NCBI GenBank assembly: GCA_019044685.2 | Contig: JAGTXX020000006.1 | Location: forward strand, 1 to 64,000 | Direction of reading: 5' to 3' | Length of the DNA stretch: 64,000 bases | Source of the DNA: Nannochloris sp. 'desiccata' | Lineage: Eukaryota > Chlorophyta > Trebouxiophyceae > Chlorellales > Chlorellaceae | Shown: piece by piece, positions 50,691-60,851 of the stretch | Layout of the letters: the number at the start of each line of letters is the position of its first letter | How positions within the stretch are numbered: the stretch's first letter is position 1 | Notes under the pieces: generated by a model | Databases searched by the model: none | Told to the model about the DNA's origin: nothing | What the model saw: the letters and a program-made list of their open reading frames with translations, nothing else | Made by a program: the position numbers and the translations under genes

Positions 50691-51510
50691 CTCGGGCTGG
50701 GGCTCTGTCTATTCAAAATGAGACACGACTTGCTGTTGGGGAGGTGTCCAATTTGCCGAAGATCCGAGTTCGGGAATATGTAGCATAACAACAAGCTTTG
50801 AGAACAAATATCAGGCAGTAGTTCCGTGCATATAAAGTTCCGATAATTTCTAAAATGCGCGTGCCTCTATGAACAAGACCGGGGATGGCGCATGAAGAAA
50901 TGGGGAGATCGGGGTTCCTTTACAGTTCTTCCGCAGATCCTGTGGGCTTCTGTCAACAAGATACAAATTACAACACCCAACATCACAAGCCCAGTTCTCA
51001 TTTTAGAGCTCCCGACACGTTGTGCTCGGCCCTTAACTTTTCTTCCTAGTCTTCGGCCAAATTCAAAACTGCAGTTTGAAGCCAGGGCTTTTATAGCTCT
51101 GGCAAGCGGTCAAGACACCCATAGGCATAATTCTTAGTGTAGATAAACAGCTTTGGCCGTGACAAGTCACCATACTTGGTAAGACACACTGCTCTTTAGT
51201 TGGAATTCTATTTGGGTTAGTTTGCTGTTGGAAAAATAGCAAAGTCACTCTTGGACCAATAATAAAACGTTAATTTAGTTCAATACCGAGTTCCTGAATA
51301 TTTGCGCCTGATTTTATATCAGCTTGTGCGCTGGCGGTAAAATAAATTCAAATTTTGGCATTGGTCGGAACAACAAAGTGCTGAAAGATGGCAGGGGAAG
51401 ATGCCAGCATGGCCATTTAGATCTCTAGCATTCATCATTAGCATAGCAGCTGCAGCTCATTAGATACTAGAGGCATTTTAACGGTCTCATTTACCCAACT
51501 GCAGCCAATA
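50691..51510. other. Divergent promoter region, MAP3K / CDC45
   Basis: 820 bp. Short plus-strand frames (for example 50892-51137) show no domain. GTGCATATAAAG at about 50827 is TATA-like, but its position relative to either start is not diagnostic. Confidence 0.45.
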
Positions 51511-53548
51511 ATGATCTTGACAGACTCACAGCAATGGGTTAACCTCTATGACACAATAAAAGAGGAAAGTAGAAAAAGCGAAGAGAAGCATGTGCACATC
51601 TATGTCTCAGCAGCTGATGCCGATTCTGTCTGTGCTCTCCGCATCCTCGAGGTGAGAACAGGTTCTTCTTCTTTGCTGTTTCACATAACTTGCCTGTGCC
51701 CAACCACCAATCTTTTCCATCTCTTCGATATCATAGGTACTTGCACTCTTATTTTTCTCCTTGCTTTCCAACCTTTTTTAAATGCAGAGTCTTCTTCAAA
51801 ACGATCTCGTTCCTCACGGCTGGACGGCAGTGAGTCGATATCAAGAAGTTATTGAAGATTTTCTAGCAACCTACGATGAAGAAGATCCCGTCACCAGATT
51901 TGTAGTACTCATCAACTGTGGATCATCTGAAGATGTAGGCAGCCTTCTTGGCTTAGCCCAGCGCCCTAATATCTGTGTCGTCATTGTTGATTCTCACCGT
52001 CCCATTATGCATTTGTCTAACGACGGCGATACAAGTTCGCAGATCTTCGTCCTTATGGATAGCGAGGCAGAAGGCATTACTTCTGATGATATTCCACATG
52101 CTTATGATGGCGACGGTGAAGATAGTGAGGATGACGGTGATCACGATAATGACAGTGAACAAGAAAATGATGATGAAAATGAACGAGGAGGTAGAAGGCG
52201 CAGATTAGAAGATGGCACATATGCATCAGATCAAGATCAAGATTCCCCACGCACAAATCGTGCAGCACGCCGTAGAGAAAGAAAATTGCGGGATGACGCT
52301 CGTGCTACATATTACTCTCAAGGTGTCCATTATGGTAAACCTTCTGCATGTTTGTTGTACGACTTAGCCTATCATTTGCAACAAGATAGCAGCTACATGC
52401 TCTGGCTCGCTCTTGTCGGTCTCACTGACCATTTGGTTCACGGCCGTGTTGACGGGTCTAAATATGATGAGTATTATTTAAGATATGAAAGCCATGTAGC
52501 AGCTGGTGGCCATTTAGATGAAGCCCAAGCAGTGGAACCAGTTGATGGGGATGGTGGTACTGGATCTCCTCCTGTGCCTACTTGTCGTATTGCTCCTCAA
52601 GATGATTTCAGATTTGGACTACTCAGAGAATGGACATTGTGGGACGCTATGGCGCATTCACCCTACGTAGCTTCACGTTTACAGACATATACTGAAAAGG
52701 GGAGAGAACGTCTCGAATTTTTATTAATCAAAATGGGTATTCCATTACGTGAAGCACGAGGTCTCTATGCTTTAGATATGAAACCTTTATACAAGGCGAA
52801 GTTGGAAGAACAATTGGCATTGCATGGAGTTTCTTATGGACTTGGAGATGCGATATTCAAATCTTTCCAGTTGCAAGATGGGTACAGTCGGTGTGTGATG
52901 GCAGTAGATGTCGTACATGCCGCAACAGCATTACTGGAAAGTGGCGCTGTGAGACGACCTCGCGAGAGCAGTGCAGGCAGCACCAGCACTGAAGATGATA
53001 CCCCAAATGCTCTTGGAGATCATCGTGATCGTTTTTGGAGGTGCTGGAATGCATTAAGCTGGCGTGATGATGATGGAGAGCTGCGTCGTGGTATTGAGCT
53101 TGCGAAAAAGGTGCAAAGAGCGCTCGTTGCTGATGGTGGCAGTGTTGTAGTACAGAGATTGTATCATAATTTTAGACAATTCCGAATTTTTGATTTGTCT
53201 GATCATCAGCTCACAAATAGGGCCTTACTTGCTCACCCTATGACATTACAGAGAATGGCTGCATTCTTCCAAGAACAGCACTTGCATCAGAGCCAAAACA
53301 ACAGGCGCAAACCCTTAGTATTGGTAGGCACAAAAGATCCTCTGAATGGCAGATGTTTGGTAGTTGGGTATCAGGTGACAGCCCCTGGACAAGGGAATCG
53401 CTTAGGTGCTGCCTTTGAAGCTGCTGCTGAAGAGGTTGGTGCACAGGCGTGGCATGATTTATTTGATACCTCTATTATGGAAATTGCAGGAGAGGATGTA
53501 GAAAGATTTAAAGCAGAACTGTTGCGTGTAGCTTCAGAACTGCTTTAA
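51511..53548 (+). CDS. CDC45: CDC45 DNA replication initiation factor, 633 aa, 2 exons
   Basis: Exons 51511-51651 and 51788-53548, phase 0 (RILE-SLLQNDLVPHGWTAVSRYQEV). The DHH-like N-terminal fold includes VHIYVSAADADSVCALRIL and FVVLINCGSSEDV. The characteristic acidic insert follows (EDSEDDGDHDNDSEQENDDE, about residues 165-190) with a basic patch (GGRRRR). Conserved later blocks are YYSQGVHYGKPSACLLYDLAY, LWLALVGLTDH, GIPLREARGLYALDM, and the C-terminal KPLVLVGTKDPLNGRCLVVGYQ. It joins MCM2-7 and GINS to form the CMG replicative helicase. First probable TGTAA at 53707. Confidence 0.94.
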
Positions 53549-54275
53549 GACATATGCTGTGCATTCTATAATTTTGTTTATATTACTCTCTAAATCTTTC
53601 ATCTCTATACATAGTTTTTTCTTTGCCGCCGTGAAAAACAAGCGGAGAGGTGTGCTGACGAGGAGAATAGACAGTTACACAAATTTCAATCCACAAACAG
53701 AACAGTTGTAACTTACGTACAGTATCAGAGGATAGAGCACATCAGAAAGGGAAGAAATTAATTAGCAGATATAAGAAAAGAATAATTGGTGTTGCTTTTG
53801 CACCTCTGTTCTTGCCCCCTTTTTGAAACTGAACCCAACTCTTTACAGCCTGAACGAACAAAGAATTCACTGCAGTTCTCAGTGTCTGTTCAAGTTTGAT
53901 TTTACCATCAGTGATACTTGATATTTAGTATATATTTTTGACACAGAGGCTTTCCTTTTCTCAGAATAACCATATTGGAAAAAATTACAGATGTACTTGG
54001 TAGGTGTTTGGCTTGAAGATGAAGGATGAAAGGAGCAGCCTGGCCACAATGAGACGGCTCCTTGGAATTAATGAATGATGGGTGTGGAATAGCAGAAAAT
54101 TCGACAAAGAGAAATTATTAAATGAAAGCAAAATTCAAAATGTATGTTTACGGTTTCCTAGTTCATTATTATTCTCAAAGTACCAGCAACAATCGGATAG
54201 CTTTCTCAAATTGGTGGGCAGAAAACTAGCAGGCCCTCGAGCTTGGGAAAGAATGCCGAAAAAGAGCTGCTGAAT
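53549..54275. other. Convergent 3' region, CDC45 / GH9-1
   Basis: 727 bp, AT-rich. No domain-bearing frame or repeat seen; the 63-codon frame at 54082-54273 looks random. Probably two 3' UTRs plus spacer. Confidence 0.5.
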
Positions 54276-56747
54276 CTACAAAAGACTATAGATACCGGCT
54301 AAAGCCATAGTCAAGCCAGCATTGTAATCAACTGCAACTTCATTAGTCACGTAATCGTCACGCTTATCGTTGTAGGTCAAATCCGGCTCAGTAACACTCT
54401 TACGGACACCAGCAGGGCCAGCAACCAACGCTCCCTCTAATACTTGAGGGTTGGGATCAGGACTATACAATTGGGTGCTAGTACACGACTGTGGAATATC
54501 AGGACAAGAAGAAGATGCATGATGTGGGCGAAGAGGATAGTTGTGGCCATAGCCAACAACGAAACTTCTGTACCCGCTGCCGAGGATATAATCCATTTGC
54601 TTCTGAATAAAGCTAACCTGAGTACTACGTGTAGTAGAATCTTTATTGTACTTGGCAGTAATAGCAACAACAGCTGAGGCACTACTGGAGAATGCAAGGT
54701 TGGCCCATTCATTCCACTTGGGGTAGTGAAGGCCAAGAGGTGTTGAAACAATATCCACAAAACCATCAGCAACCAGCCAAGCTCTCAAGAACTTGTCCAT
54801 ATATGCTCTGTAAATATCAATGCCAGGGATAGTGTGACCCACATTAGACAAAGATACCATATGAGCAGCATGTTGAGCCCAGAGAGAATCCCAACCTGGA
54901 TAATAATCAGGAACACCGCGAGTGTAGTAGGTGAGCGCTTGGTCCAGGTACGTAACGTTTTTAGTAATGCGGTACAGCCAGCCACCAGCCCAGGCCATAT
55001 TGTCTTCGAAATCATAACTCTTATAGATAGAAGCAGTCTGCGTCTTGTAGAAATCAGAGTACTTGCCATCTTTCTCAAGACCCCACTGGTACAGCTCCTT
55101 GGCGACAGCTAAGAGCGTATCAGCAAAGGCATGGTCGCCATTATCATGGAATACCACTGATGAACTAGCTAAGGCACCAGCTACACCGCCATAAAGATCA
55201 CTAGCTCCCATGGTGCGGTTATAAATATACGCAGGGCGGGCTCCAGTCTGTTCTTCAGGGCGGCCCCAATATGCATGATCGATATTAGGATCTCCGATCT
55301 GACCAACATACTGACCAGTGCTCCAGTTAAGGCAGTTAGCAAGGTAACTAGCTGCAACTTTCAAGTTGTCCAATGCATTCTTGAGCTGTCCAGTGGCGCT
55401 GTAAGCGCTTTTGAACTCCAGCAGCCCCCAAGCATTTAGGCCGACAGATGGTGCCATCGGGAAGTTCAATTTCAAATAATCGCCAGCATCATACCAACCA
55501 CCGGGCACAACATCATTCACATGAGAATCGCGGCGCCATTTAATGCGGTTCCATGAAGGGGTAGGTCCACTGCGCTGTGCTTCGTAGAATTTCCAGGCCA
55601 TGCGGAGCACTTCACCATACTTGCTCTTACCTTGAGGGAGAGGCGGCGCCAAGTTCATCTTGGGTGGCGGAGGCGGAGGAGGACTGGTATAGGAATCAAC
55701 TGGCGATGGTGGCGGTGAGTAGTAAATATTTGTAGGAGACCCAGAAGGTGAAGGTGGCTGGTAGACACTACTGGGAGAGGGAACATACGTAGGAGGGGAA
55801 GGGGAAGACAAAATAATGCCGCTGCAAGTATAAGGAAAAAGACATATCTTGGTTAGATACCAGATATTTGACGATCATTGAATTATCTCTAAGAGCAACC
55901 ATTCTAAATATGACTTATTTTTAACTCACTCTCTGTCTGTACTTGTCATAATTCCAGAGACATAGCGGTATTTATTTTTAGTAGCGTATCCAACGCCTTT
56001 AAGGTAGCAGCCACGTTTAGACTTATTGCTATCCTTGTTCAAGGTCCAGGCAATGCAATCAGCGCGTTTATAACATGCAGCACAGCAATCTTGCCATCTT
56101 TTCATACCCTTGATGAAATTGTTAGGGATGTTGCCGCCCACAAAGTTCTTGTTCTTCTTGACCTTGCATGCGGCAGAAGGCTTGAAAAGGCTTCGCTGAA
56201 CAGGATCTTGCAATAATGCACGTCCAATTGAAATAGCAGCACCAGTACGTTTGGTTGAGGGAGAGGGATTAGGAATAAATGCCGGCACCTTGGCGCTATC
56301 CCAGCGCTTGGTTGCCTCGGCTTTGAGCATCTGCTGTTCAAATCGAGCAGCAGTGACGGCGAGTATAGGGCTAATTTTACCTGCGCCATCCGCATATCCA
56401 CGACCCTGTTAAAGTATGACATATACAATTGAAAGGTTAATGACCATCGAAAGAGCACTAATTTCGAATTTATACATCGGGATCTTGAGATTAGATTTGA
56501 CTTACGTTTCTTGAATTAAAATGAAGCTCTTTAGCCGCTAATTTTGCTGCTTTTTGTATCTGGAGCTGTGTTGTAGTCTTCAAAAGAGTAAATAGCACGA
56601 AAGTTAGACAAAAGAGCATCAATTGATCTTGGTCCCCCTATTCAAATTTGGTAGATCAGTAACCAAACTCACCAGCTGCGCTTCTACTGCGATCAATATT
56701 GCTAACAAGAGTACTGATGTCTGAATCAATATAACATTGGGCCTCAT
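54276..56747 (-). CDS. Secreted PAN/Apple-GH9 endoglucanase 1, about 722 aa, 4 exons
   Basis: Minus-strand exons 56673-56747, about 56506-56577 (acceptor could instead be 56565), 55930-56405 and 54276-55821. Exon 1 is a signal peptide (MRPNVILIQTSVLLLAILIA). Residues about 129-182 form a six-cysteine PAN/Apple-like module with DCCAACYKRADC. A Pro/Ser-rich linker (about 212-265) precedes the GH9 domain: KYGEVLRMAWKFYEAQRSG, the catalytic-base region DVVPGGWYDAGDYLK (Asp about 319 and 322), YGHNYPLRPHHASSSCP, and the catalytic acid in KRDDYVTNEVAVDYNAG (Glu about 702). It would hydrolyse internal beta-1,4-glucan bonds in the wall or outside the cell. The head-to-head neighbour is a paralogue. 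Confidence 0.88.
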
Positions 56748-58137
56748 GGTGCAGAATTTGTAACTGAGCCAGCTTCTTGATGATTGGTTGTTCAAGGGGC
56801 AATTTTCATAGGTGATAAGGTAAAGGCCGGTAGAACACTGTATTCACATGAATTTGACGTTTATTTGATAGGTATCAATTCAATTGTGGTCTTTTCTGTG
56901 TTGTATTGCTGCATTAATGCTCTCAACAGCATTGGCAGCTTCACTCTGCCAGCTTCTTGAAGAAGCTGCCAGAAGTTGAACTTCAAGTTCTGATGGCCTT
57001 GCGCCAAATTAGGGGAAAGAGAGGCAAGAGTAGCAGGTGCAGGCACCCAATTGTATCAGTTGCCAAAATATTCTATCAAACTGTGTAATAACTATGTACC
57101 AATGGCATTTGAACTAAGGCAGTATGTAAGACAAGTATAAGGAGCAGCACAGCAACGACAATTTTTTTTCGATTCTGCAAATTCAAGAACATGCAAAACC
57201 CACTGGTAATAGCTAGTGGAGTAGCTTTCTCAGCTGCTGATATCATTGCCCTGGACATAAAGTACTTGGTACCCTACCAGCGCGGCTCGGAGTTCCTGAA
57301 CCCTTGGGCCGGCCGCGAGGTGCACCAAAGTAGGGTCTAGGCAGGTGGGGTATAAGATCTTCCATCAGGGACCCCGGGAGAACAAATTTTATAGGGGCAA
57401 GTGTCATTCGCACACGAGTTCTGTCACCAGCAGCAGGCAGCGCGAGGGGCCCTGGGCAGGCGGTCAAGTTGTCAGCACCTGCGGTGCAGTTGCTGTTTTC
57501 TCAACACAAAGTTTTGCCAAGCTTGATTGTCATATGCTGCTTAAGTCCATATTAAACCATTGGGTTTACCGCAAGTCCTTTGACTACACGCTGGTTAGAG
57601 GACGGAAACGACCATAGCAGCGCCTCCCGCTGAGCTGGCCAAACAGGGTTTGTAGGGGAGCCTTGTTGTGGACACATTGTATCACGTGCCCTAATACCAT
57701 ACAAATTTGATGACTCTATCTCCAATGGAATAAATCTTGGAACGCTTTAAAGCTTCCTCTTTGCTAATGTGTTGCCATTATGTGATCCTGAGAACCACCC
57801 GGCTCACAAAATTATTAAATTCAACTGCAGCTCCTGCAGCTGATTCACTTCACTTCGCAGCTGTTTAATTACCCATTGTATACTGAGATCCTCTTTTTTC
57901 AATGACAAATTTGATTTACTTCCGGCACAACGCCTTGGGGCAGTCGAAACAGCCCCAAGGGCACCACCAGTCATTCCCCAAGGCGCAAAGAAAAATGGCG
58001 AGACCACCTTGCGAGGATAAATTTACTTCCCATTCGGAGGCTTTGAGCTGTATAGTATATTAAAAATATATAATTAATCGCTTTTAAATAATTATACCAG
58101 CGCTTTGTAACCAATTCATCTTATTCAGTCGCCCTCA
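56748..58137. promoter_or_regulatory. Divergent intergenic region between the two GH9 genes
   Basis: This 1,390-bp region is the longest spacer among the host genes. Hairpins: CAGCTTCT-TGA-AGAAGCTG (56950-56968), and CCTTGGGGC / GCCCCAAGG (57933-57941 / 57952-57960, 10-nt loop) about 180 bp before the GH9-2 start. CGCCTTGGGG (57931-57940) can alternatively pair with CCCCAAGGCG (57976-57985). CCAGCTTCTTGA occurs twice (about 56770 and 56949). A GC-rich patch at about 57270-57480 stands out, but its short frames have no domain. No gene is supported. Confidence 0.5.
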
Positions 58138-60368
58138 ATGCCTCCCAACAATGGTACCCATGGCCTTTGGCTCGGTGCCATAGTACTCCTCTCAACCACG
58201 TTAAGTGCCATGGTAAGTCTCTAAAATGTATACACAGTATGTATTTAATACTCTAAATGATATTATTTGAGCACAGTACATTGACACATAGAGCACCACA
58301 TCCCTCTCGATGGTGTGTCTCAAATCAAGAGCCCGCCACCTCGTCTGAACAACCGTGACAATTCCAATTCTTGTTCAACTATGCAGGGGCGAGTAATCCT
58401 TAATACAAATACAAATGTAACCAGCTTAGCCTCGTAAGTACTGCGCTTGTTTGCTTCGTAGCTCCACACCTGTACCCTCGGCCGGTATCAGTTTCGCCTG
58501 CAATTTACCAATCAATCAATCAATTACCGTTTGTCCAATTTATTAAATGCTTTGAAATAAAACCAGTTATTGCTTGTTGACTGTTTTCACCACATTTGTC
58601 TACAGAAATGTTGCACAGTGCACCAAAGCTGACAAAACGGACTTCTGGGGAGCTGACATCGCCAGACTGGCTAATGTGGCTTCCTTCCAAAACTGCTGCA
58701 ACCGTTGCTTTAAGAACCAAAACTGCGATCGTTGGTCCTACGCTGCTGATACCAAACGCTGCTGGTTAAAACGTTCTTCTGGGTGGACACGCAAAGAAAA
58801 TACTAAAAGGGTTTCTGGAAGGGTTATCCGCACCTCCATTGGCTCTCCTTCACCCAGCCCCGCTGCCAACGGTGCTGCCCCAGTGCCTACTACCCCCAAG
58901 ACGTCTCCCATCCCCTCTGACGGAAGCTTCAGTAAATCAAATTATGCTGATGTTCTAGGCTTGAGCTGGAGGTTCTATGAAGCGCAGCGCAGTGGAAAGT
59001 TGCCAGCCAATAACCGTATCTCTTGGAGGAAATCTTCTCACACTAAAGATGTTGTGCCTGGTGGATGGTATGACGCTGGCGACTATCTCAAACTTAACTT
59101 TCCTTTGGCAAGTGTCGTAAGCTTTCTTTCTTGGGGGTTGCTTGAGTTCAAAGCTGGCTACCAGCAAGCTGGGGAAACGCAGCATGCTCTGGACAACTTG
59201 TATACTGCTGCCGACTACTTGAAGCGCTGCCACATTGCTCCACGCAAATATATTGGCCAAATTGGTCACCCTGGTGCGCTCTTAATATATCACACTTCTA
59301 TTGAAAATGAATTTGCATTGAAAAATAATTCTCGGTTTTAATTTTTACCACTGACGGACCCTTTTATTACTCAAATTTCCAGATATCGACCATGCCTTCT
59401 GGGGACGCTCTGACCAACAAAAGACGGCTCGTCCTGCCTACGTATACGACGCTACGATGGGCGCATCTGATCTGATGGGCAAAGTCGCTGCTGCTCTGGC
59501 TTCCTCTGCTCTTGTCTGGCGTCCCGTCAACGCCACCTTCTCTGCTGACCTCCTCACCCACGCCAAGGATCTCTATCAATGGGGCACTGAGAAAGATGGC
59601 AAATACTCTTCTTATTATGTATCTGCTACTGCTTCCATCTACGCTTCCAGTGACTCAGATGATGATATGGCTTGGGGAGCGTACTGGCTGTACCGTGCTA
59701 CCAATGACAGAAACTACTTGGAAGATGCTGTCAAATATTGGAAAAAGAAATATTGGGATGTGACTGCAGGGTGGGATAACAGTGGTGCTGCTGTAGCTGT
59801 CGCCCTTGCCAACTTGGTTGAAGACGGTGAATCCGTGCCGTCTGGTGCTGAGATCAAAGACTGGGTTGTAAATAATTTCTTAGAATCCTGGACTAAGCCC
59901 AATGGGTCGATTCGTTCAACACCTAAAGGTATGCGTCATCCTAGCTGGTCCAAATGGGGTAACCTTCAGCTTTCCACCACCGCCTCTTTCCTTGCTATTA
60001 CCCACGCCAAGCACTCCAACTCCGCCGCCGTTAAAAAGAAAGCCTTGCAATTCGCTCGCTCCCAAGTTGATTATGCTATGGGAAGCAGTGGCCGAAGCTT
60101 TGTTGTTGGATACGGCACCAATCCTCCTCTTCGCGCTCACCATGCTGGTGCTTCTTGCCCCAACCGCCCCGCCAAGTGCGACTGGACACACTTCCAAAGC
60201 ACAAAGCCCAACCCTCAAATTCTGTATGGAGCCCTTGTCGCTGGTCCTGAAGGTCCTGGTGATGATACGTATCGCGATAAACGTGATGATTACGTGTCAA
60301 ATGAGGTCTCTGTTGGCTATAACAGTGGGTTCACCTCCGCACTGGCGGGACTCGTGGAGCTGGTCTAA
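58138..60368 (+). CDS. Secreted PAN/Apple-GH9 endoglucanase 2, 591 aa, 4 exons
   Basis: Exons 58138-58212, 58387-58433, 58606-59273 and 59383-60368, in frame throughout. Exon 1 is again exactly 75 nt and encodes a signal peptide (GLWLGAIVLLSTTLSA). The PAN/Apple-like module has Cys46, 71, 72, 75, 81 and 93 (NCCNRCFKNQNC). A Ser/Pro/Ala/Thr linker (about 108-140) leads to GH9: YADVLGLSWRFYEAQRSG, DVVPGGWYDAGDYLK, YGTNPPLRAHHAGASCP, and the catalytic acid in KRDDYVSNEVSVGYNSG. Likely substrate is beta-1,4-glucan. Shared exon-1 length and domain order with GH9-1 indicate an old inverted duplication. TGTAA is at 60477. Confidence 0.9.
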
Positions 60369-60851
60369 AAACTTTAGATGCCCTCCTTAATGAACCGTGA
60401 TGTTCTTATTTTCTTGTTAATATGTTTAGATTGCATGAAACAATGTCTATGAATTCATCAATTTACTGAAACCAGTTGTAAATTTGATAAACTATTTTTT
60501 TAAACAATGTGAATCTCAATCAATGATTCAATCAAGCAGCCTCGAATGATTCGAGGCTGCTTGCAACTGCAACCTGGTCGGTTCTTTTCTTATATGCAGC
60601 ACATCAACGAGCTCTCATATTATAAATTGGCAGAGCTTTACCTTCAAGCTTCTGCTACCGGGCACAACAGCCTGCAATTCTGATTCAACCTCGCCGCCGG
60701 GTTTTGAATTTTGAATTTAATTTTGTTGAAAAATTCATCATTGCTTGTTTTTGCTAAGAGAAGACTTTCTTTCCTCCTAGCCATCACAAATACATATATT
60801 TATCAACAGCTAATCAGTTATATCGCTTTCTGGAGTCGTAAATCTTAAACT
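60369..60851. other. Tandem intergenic region, GH9-2 / importin-5
   Basis: 483 bp. This is the only host-gene junction in the window where neighbours share a strand. Holds TGTAA (60477-60481) and the perfect hairpin at 60533-60563. No ORF of interest. Confidence 0.55.
60533..60563. repeat. Perfect 14-bp inverted repeat with 3-nt loop
   Basis: CAAGCAGCCTCGAA (60533-60546), loop TGA, TTCGAGGCTGCTTG (60550-60563). It lies 165 nt after the GH9-2 stop and 52 nt past its TGTAA. It could be a transcript-end structure, a small foldback remnant or a protein site; function unknown. Confidence 0.8.

Noticed and set aside
57243..57617. Frames in the GC-rich patch between the GH9 genes
   Set aside because: No homology or domain and frames on both strands overlap; composition alone does not support a gene.
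59157..59269. GH9-2 read as a truncated protein ending after exon 3
   Set aside because: A GT-AG intron (59274-59382) joins HP-D-IDHAFWGR in frame, matching the paralogue.
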